The position numbers and the translations under genes were made by a program. Positions 27,801-36,800 of a stretch of 64,000 bases of DNA are shown in pieces. Origin of the DNA: Eupeodes corollae (lineage: Eukaryota; Arthropoda; Insecta; Diptera; Syrphidae); the NCBI RefSeq assembly GCF_945859685.1, contig NC_079147.1, positions 88,342,315 through 88,406,314 on the forward strand, written 5' to 3'. Within the stretch, counting starts at the first letter, position 1. Every line of letters starts with the position of its first letter. Below the pieces are notes generated by a model that was not told the origin of the DNA, made no database searches, and saw nothing but the letters and a program-made list of their open reading frames with translations.

Positions 27801-30800
27801 GCTCTGTCAGGTAGCAGAGGGATCGAATGGACTTTCGACATCCTATTTAATGCACTTGGATCATGGATCTCTATCAAATGACAACAAGTGTGGAGAGAGA
27901 AGCAGAAGTTGAGGGACTGAAAATTAATTCCGGCAAAATACAAATTGTCAGCCTCGGAACCCGACCATACTCTCAAATAAATATTTTCTCGCAAACAGTG
28001 GAAAAAGTGGAGAGCTTTCAATACCTTGGAAGCATCGTTTCCATCGAAGGCGGAACCGAACAAGACGTCATCTGCCGCATCATCGGCAAAGCAAAAGCGG
28101 CGTTCGGTATGCTGTCAAAAATTTGGAGGAGTAACTCTATCAGCTTAAGAACAAAGCTTTGAGTGTTTGGCACAAATGTCGAATCAAGAAAGCTGTTTGC
28201 AGCTGTTTGTCGTAAATAGATGTCTTCGTAACATCCTTAGAATTTTCTGGCCAAACCGTATTTCAAATGAGGTACTTCATAGAAGGACATGTCAGGAACC
28301 TATAGAATCTATAATACGAAGACGTTAGTGGCAATGGATTGGACATACGCTTCGAAAAGGTAACGACTGCATTTCAGGCCAAGCAATGCAGTGGAATCCG
28401 CTCACACAAGAAGGAAGAAGAGCTGGACGACCGAGAAGCAAATGGAGCAGGACAGTCGAGGCGGAATCGGCGCCACTAGGCTAGAGTTGGAGGGAGCTGA
28501 AACACATCCCCGGAAACCGTATACGATGGCGCGTAGGCGTAGTAGAGGCCCTATGCCCCTTAAGGGGTTTCCAACGGACTTAACAGATCTGAGGACCTAA
28601 ATAAGTAAGTAAGTATTCTGACTTTCGACCAATCATTTGCCGAGAACTTGTAAAACCTCTGATTTCTGATTTTTTGACCTATTGCACCTCAATGTCCCTT
28701 CCTTTAGCTGTAAGGAAGGTCGGATACCACATCAACCGACTTTTATTTGTACGGGTCTTAACGGTCGTTTCTAAAACAACTTTTTTGTAAGTTCGAGAGT
28801 GCGATGTTTACTTCGGTACTTGAGAGCATAAACGTATTTATAGTTGTAAAAGGACTGACATACCTTTACAAATACAAATCCACTCGCTCGGATAGTATCC
28901 CTCCTTTTGTTCTGAAGGCATTCATCAATGCTGGCAAACCGACTGGTTAAGCATTTTCATCTGTCCAATTTTAGAGGTTTCTTCTCGAGGCGAGAAGCCT
29001 AGAAAGGCGTATATTCTTCCCCTTTGAACTATCATTCAATCCCACTTACGTCCCATTTGGTCAAAGTCATGAAAACGGTGATAAATCATTAGCAATAATC
29101 ATCAGAATATACTTCGAGAACGAAGGCTTCTTTACGACTTTTGTAGCAATAGGATCCGGTTATATGCCTGCTCCTGCCCTTGGAGTTAAATCAAGGACCT
29201 TCAGGCTAAATATCGTGTCAGGTTGACTTCCATTAGAAGGAATAACTTTCTCGGTAATCCCTTCTCCGATAATATCAGTTAACTGGCAACGATTGACACA
29301 AAATGTCTCTCTAACTTTATTAAAAGTACAAAATGGTTTGTTTAAGTTTCATTACTCTCCCATGAGTAACCTCATTAGTGGTATCACAATGGCCCCTTGA
29401 CGTCTACGTGCGTCAATGACATCTGTTGCGAAGCATCATCAATCCACGGATACGGACGGATTTACTGTTGGCAACCCACGCAAACGATTTAAGGACAATG
29501 AACTTTGGATACGCACGTGGAATGTTAGGTGCCTTAATAGACCACGTGCAGGCGAAGAATTAGTGGAAGCCCTAGCAGATATCACTGCCGTTCAGGAAAT
29601 GCAATGGGATGGGCCGGGCAAAAAGAGGATGAAAAACTACGATATTTCCTACTGTAAGAAAAAAACCAACAACGCTTATTTGGATGCGGCTTTGTCATTG
29701 GAGCCAGACTTTGGCAACAAACCTTGATCTATAGGTGCATCAGCTTTAAATTCGGAAATTGTTCTGAAGGCCAAATATGCGCACACGCCTCGACAAAAGA
29801 GAAGGATGACAACACTAAAGATACGTGCTTCGATCTCTTGGACAAAAAATATTAGCAATGTCTTAGCTACGATATTAATTTTAGAACTTTTAGTTTTATC
29901 TATACAACCCATAGTCTCTTACATCTTCTCTAAATAATTGCTATACTTACGTCAAATATATGCAAGCAAATAGCTTGTATTAATTCCCAGTCTTTAACTC
30001 GATCTCTTTCATTTGCCATTTCAAAAAAAGTCTGTAACAAATAATACAAATCTTCGGCTGAAGAATCAGCATTTGCTCCATTGAAATAATTCCAAAAATC
30101 TGTAGCATGATATCTAGCAATGTAATCTACAAAAACAAAAAACAAATTAAAAACATACAAATATAATTACAATCAACATAAAATAGCTTTAAATTAAACA
30201 CACCTTCATGAGGAGCTGGAAACTGAGTGGGGAAGCCAACATTCAAATAGAAAAAAAGCTGCCAAACTGTTGAAGCATCAAGACTGTTGTATGGAAGAGA
30301 AGAGAAATATTGCCATGTTGCTAAATTACGTGTTCGATAAATATAACTGCAAGCTTTTATTAAAAGTGAATTTAATTCCACATTGATTCTTTCACAGAGG
30401 TATGGATCTTTGGATAAATTGTTACGTCTGTAATGGAAAAAAGAAACAAAAACTTATGTTTAATATTCGTGAATTTTAAATTGTCTCCGACTTACATAAA
30501 CAATTCGTAATAATCGGAAACATATTGCAAAACGTGTCGAATAAGCCGGCCCAACCGCTTAGCCAGTTGTTTATATCGTTCTCTATTGTATGTGATCATT
30601 CCTTCGCCGAAAATCTCAATTAGTGTCGAAAAGAAAGCAATAACCTTCAATACTTGATTGCCAGTTATGAGGTCTGCTTCCAGATTGTAATTATTCGAGG
30701 TTTTATCAACGTTAAGAGCATAACTAAAAATAATGGTTTTATGGATGTAGAAGAAAAAACAAAAATAAAACCTTACCAAAATAACATTTCAAAAGGCATT

Positions 30801-33800
30801 TGATCGAGCAATGCAATCAAATCACTTTCCCTCAAACCAATGCATTCTCCATTCGATGTTGTACCTTCTTCGCCATCGGATTCAATTAATATCCAATGAT
30901 CCTCTTTGACAGGATCCGAAATTTCCTTATGGGACTTAATATAAATTTGATCGAATATTTGACATTGCTTAGGACTTAATAAAACTTACCTGTGAAAAGG
31001 CTTTAAGAAAATCGTTGCGTTTCTTAATAGGCAACAGGAGTATATGAAGTATTGCTACACAATGATTCATTTCGGCACTCGATAGAGTTATGTGCTCGTT
31101 GTTTTTGGTGCTATCTGTTAATGGTAATTGAATAAAAGATTTACCCCAATTTCCAACACCATTAGGACATCTTAGAATATGAAATAGTAGGAACCAATGG
31201 TCTTCTCTTGTTCCAATACGAATATGTAGTGATATTAAAGTACTAAGCCAGTTTTTGATGCTTTTGGTAAATGTCTTAGTTTAAAAAACAAAATAATTAT
31301 ATTGCAACATTAGTATGAAATTGATATAAAGTTAAGATACAATTATTTTTACCTCGTTGGGACTTGGTTTTCGAATGAAGCTAAATAAAATTGTTATTGC
31401 CCGCCGAAGACGATTGATGCAATGGAGGGTTATTGTACTCAAATTTTTATTCAATGAAACTGGGGATTCATTTGTAATGCCTCGAACGGAATCATAGGAC
31501 ATAATTTCATTTATTATTTTATCAATCTGTAAATAAAATGTGATTTGAATTTTATATATAAAAGCAGAGGGTTAATAAAATAAGTCGTTTTCTTTTGTTA
31601 AATATAAAATGGAACTTAAGTTAATTGTTCCTGCATCTAACCTTAATTTTGTCTAAATAGATTTTAGCAGTTTTTTCAAAAGCGTCTGTTTTCCCACATT
31701 GGGCGTCTTTGCTTAATTGTATGTGTTCGACCATCCAGAAGGCGGGTGTGCCTGTCAAATCGAAGGCTTGTGTGTATAATGTAGTTAATAATTTATGGAG
31801 GTAGTGTTTCTAACCACATCCGGGAAAACATGACAACGAATGGTAATAATTACCCGAGAGGTAACCAACGATTGGTAAATCCTTCTACAATTCCTTCGTC
31901 TGTAGTAAACCGCACATCGGATTTAGGGGTGCGGCCTTTTTCATACAACAATGGCAACCGTGATGCTATTAATATTGAATCGGCAACTAGAAACCGAAAT
32001 CTCACAAATAGAACTAGGGACAATACTGTATGCTGGATGCTGTATTCTGGGGAGAATGACACAGGTAGCGGGCAAAGACTGAATGGTATTGGCATAATGG
32101 TGAATAATAAGGCTAAAAAAAGCTTAATTCCCTGGGAACCAGTTTCGGCTAGTTTCCAGGATTCGCAAACTCACCATCATCCAGTGTTACGCTCCGACGA
32201 ATTATGCAGCAGAAGAGAACAAAAGCTCATTTTACGCTCAACTAAACTCGTTCTACAGCAGAGTTCCAAAGGGTGACATAACTATCATCATGGGAGAACT
32301 CAATGCCAAAGTTGGCTCGGATAACACTGGCCTTAAGCAAGTTATTTGTAGACAAGGCATATGTCAAAGAAATGACAATGGTGATATGCTTGTCGACTTT
32401 TGTAATGCCCGTCAGCTGGTGGTAGGTGGAACCCTTTTCCCACATAAGACCTGCCACAAAGCTACCTTGGTATCCCCTGATGGGTAAACAGAAAACCAAA
32501 TCGATGGAGGAAATCACTTTCCGTTGTGAGGAACGGGAGGCGTGCAGATGCAGGAAGCGACCATCATCTGCTATTAGCGACAATTCGACTGCTATACGGA
32601 AACGCACAGACACGGCAACCAGACAAAAATTCAGTACAATCGCTTTTAGTGACCCAAATACTTGTCGTGATTTTGCGAACACTCTTAACGACAAGGCGTT
32701 AAATGAGGGGTTAAACGCAATTGTTGACGTTCGAATGGTAGACATGTGCATTCAAGAAGACACAACCGTCTACAGGTTTTTCTCAAAACCCACCTCTGTC
32801 TATCAACTCCTACTCTCACCTCCCCGCGGTGAACATCGGGTACCTAGTACCTCAACTAAAGATTGGGTTCCAACCCCAGTGGAAAGTTGTTGGGGGCAGC
32901 AAACGAGAGAGGAGGGAGAGGTGTTTCCACTAAGGCACCTCTCCTTATCCAGGCGGCAGCGGATGAATTCTCGAGATGGAATCAACGGTGGCGTCTACAA
33001 TTCCAGTAAGGTTGAACTACTTAGTGAACACCTTATAGGGCTTCTTCGACATATTCGGAGTCCAGGCCTGCAAGTAGCGGTTTAGCCGGCTCCCCTTCCT
33101 TTGAGTTATACTAAGGATCTGGCCCTCCAGGTTGGGGGTTGTGCCGTCGGGGTGACTTCCTGGCCACGTAAAAGCTTTCATAGTTGCGAAGCACCAACAA
33201 GCCTCGGATACGGACGGATTTACTGTTGACAACCAACGCAAACGAATAAAGGACAACGAACTTCGGATATGTACGTGGAATGTTAGGTCCCTTAACAGAC
33301 CACGTGCGGCCGAAGAATTAGCGGAGGCCCTAGAACGATATAAAGCAGATATCACCGCCATCCAGGAAAAACCACGGATTCCTCATCGGAGCCAGACTTA
33401 GGCAAGAAGTCTTGAGCTATAGGTGCATCAATGAGCGCCTCATGACCATACGCATCAAGGCTAAATTGGGCAACATTAGCCTGCTATGCGCGCACGCCCC
33501 CACAGAAGAGAAAGACGACAACACCAAAGATATGTTCTTCGAGCTCTTAGAAAAAACATATGAGCAGTGCCCTAGCTACGATATTAAAATAGTCCTGGGC
33601 GATTTTAATGCCAAGCTAGGAAGGGAAGACATCTTTGTTGGAATAATCGGGAAGAACAGCCTGCACGACAACACTTCCGACAATGGATTCAGGCTCATAG
33701 ATTTTGCTGCACACCTCAACATCCACAAAGGAACTTTGACTTCTCCAGATCTATCTACCGTCAACCGGATTGACCATATTGCGATCGACGCCAGACACGC

Positions 33801-36800
33801 TTCCAGCATCATGGATGTCCGAACTTTCCGAGGAGCTAACATCGACTCGGACCACTACCTCGTTGTAGCCAAGGAAGCACTTCGGGTTTGAAGCAGCCAC
33901 CAACAAGGAATCCCTGGTTTGATGAGGAATGTCGGCAGGCAAATGCAGCCAAACAACAGGAAATGACGAGAGCTGCTCATGAGGCGAGAGGAACACCGAT
34001 TTCTCAGAAGGAAAAAGACAGGTCATGAGAAGCGTGCGGTCGAAGATGTTGAGAGGTTTAAAAGCAGGAATGAAGTTCGAAAGTTTTATGAACAGGTGAA
34101 ACGATATTCACAGGTACATAAACCTAGAACCGAGGGCTGCAAAGACGAAAGTGGAAACATCATAGTGGAGTCGCAGTCAATGGTGAGGATATGGAAGGAC
34201 CACTTCTGCAGACTGTATAACGGCGACGACGAATCCTGCTGTCAGGCAGGATGGTCCATTCAACATAGACGAAGAAAGCCAACAATCCCGTCCTCCCGAC
34301 TTAGACAAAGTAAAGATTGCCATATCTAAACTGAAGTCTAATAAAGCCGCTGGAGCGGATGGTTTGAATGCCGAACTCTTTAAAGCAGATAAGTTTTTTT
34401 TATCTGTAAAGTATGGTTGGAAGAAAGCATGCCCGATGAATGGAACCTCAGTATTGTTTGCCCGATCCTGAAAAAAGGAGACCCTCTAAACTGCAACAAC
34501 TACAGAGGAATCAGTCTACTTAACATCGCCTATAAAATCTTCTTTGCCGTAATATGTGAACGTCTAAAGCCCATCGTCAACAACATGATAGGTCCTTATC
34601 AGTGTGGTTTTAGACCAGGAAAGTCCACAGTTGATCAAATATTCACATTACGGCAGATCCTGGAAAAACCCCAAGAACACCAATTCGATACCCACCATCT
34701 TTTATTCGATTTTCAAGGCCGCATATGACAGCATCTACAGGGACGAGTTGTATAGAGCCATGTCTAGTTTTGCCATCCCTGCCAAACTCGTCCGTTTGTG
34801 CAGGATGACAACGGAGAATTCACGCTGCTCCATAAAGCTTGGAAACAACTTTAGACAAGGTGATGCGCTGTCATGTAATTTTTTTAACATCGTGCTTGAA
34901 AGAATTGTGCAGAGCTCACACGTCAACACTAGAGGCACTATCTTTCAAAAGTCTGTCCAATTACTAGCATATGCTGATGACATTGACATAATCGGAAGAA
35001 CTTAGCGTGATGTCAATGGGGCTTTTGTGAGTATTGAGGCAGAGGCGGCAAAAATGGGTTTAACGGTTAATGAGGGCAAAACAAAGTACATGCTGTCGTC
35101 TAGAAAGGATATACAACACCGACGTCTTGGTCAAAACGTCACCATCAACAGACGGAACTTTGAGGTAGTCAAGGACTTCGTCTACCTAAGCTCCGCTGTA
35201 AACGCAGAAAACAACACCAGCGCTGATATCAAACGCAGAATAACTCTTGCTAACCACTGTTTCTTTGGACTAAGAAAGCAATTGAGTGGTAAAGTCCTCT
35301 CTTGAGGGACCAAAGTGTTGCTATATAAGACCCTTATCATCCCCGTCCTGCTATACGGTGCAGAAGCATGGACTGACAAAAGCGGATGAAAGCACCTTGG
35401 GTCGCTTCGAGAGAAAAGTTCTTCGTGTGATCTACGGTACCGTATGCATCGAAGGGAAGTGGAGGAGAAGATGGAACGACGAGCTGTACGGGCTGTACAG
35501 CGACGTAGGCTTAGCCAGAAGGGTAAAAGTTCAACGACTATGATGGCTGTGTCACGTAGAGCGCATGGAAACCAATGCTCCGGCCCGGAAAGTCTTCGAA
35601 TCCGCACCCACAGGACAGCGCAGTAGAGGAAGACCGCGGATCAGGTGGCGCGCACAAGTGGAAGGTGACATCACCCAACTTGGAGCGCGAAACTGGAGAC
35701 ATCTAGCTAGATGGAGAAGTTTGTTGGGTGAGGGCCTAGTTCACACAGGACTCTAGCGCCACCTTAAGTAAGTAAGTAAGTCATACCACAAATATGGAAA
35801 ATTTCCTATTCCCAAACCAAACAAAGAAAGTATAAATCTATGCAGCTATAGACCAATAGCCCTCCTACCGTGCCTTAGCAAAGTTGTTGAAAAAATTATA
35901 TCCTGTAGACTATCTTGGTTCCTCGAATAAAAACAACCTGGTAGATATCAACCAAGTTGCCTTTAAAAGAGGCAGAGGTACAATCGATACACTTTTACAC
36001 GTCGATGAATTTATTGCTTCAAGCTTATCTTCAAAAAATCATGTTTCACTCTTTTCCATTGACTTCGAGAAAGCTTTGGATCGAATCTGCACGAGATTTT
36101 TGAATATGAGATAATCGTTTTAAAGAGATAATAAAACGCAAAAGAGGTTAGGTCTTCTCTCACTTTTTGAGAAAAAATTTCAAGACCATCATGAAATTTC
36201 AAGAATATTTCCATAAGTGTATCACGTTTGGTAGGGAGGCCTTCTTGGGAGATTAAAACCTTTATGTTTGTATTTGTTTTACCTTCAAAGCAAACAGAAT
36301 CTGGGTTATCGTGTAGTGGTTTCTAAGACGAGACATAACATACCGATCATTAGTATTGGCCGCAGACTTATATTTCTGGCTATATAAGTCTTTCCGGACC
36401 ATTTCATCTAATATCCTGCGAGGTACGAGAAGAATTGAGCTAATTTTGTTTAAAAACGATTTGACTTATATGGTTCCTAGGTTTGCGAAAAACTGTTAAC
36501 CTCTCCACTAAAAAAATCTCATTACTAGAGCAACAACAAGCTTCTAAAACAACTATGATAAAACATCTTCATTATGAATATTCAGATTTGCGACTTTGTG
36601 AATACCCCACATTAACACTATGCAAGAATATTTCAAAGTTATTCTAAGAATTCTCATCAGCATCCCCCCGAGTATGCGCTTAAAATATATATACAAACAA
36701 ATTGATAGTACTCCAATTGCTTACCTTGATTTTAGTCAAATTAGCTTCAATTAAATTAACACTGTATGAATAACAAAGTAATTGTGTTATTTGATTTAAG

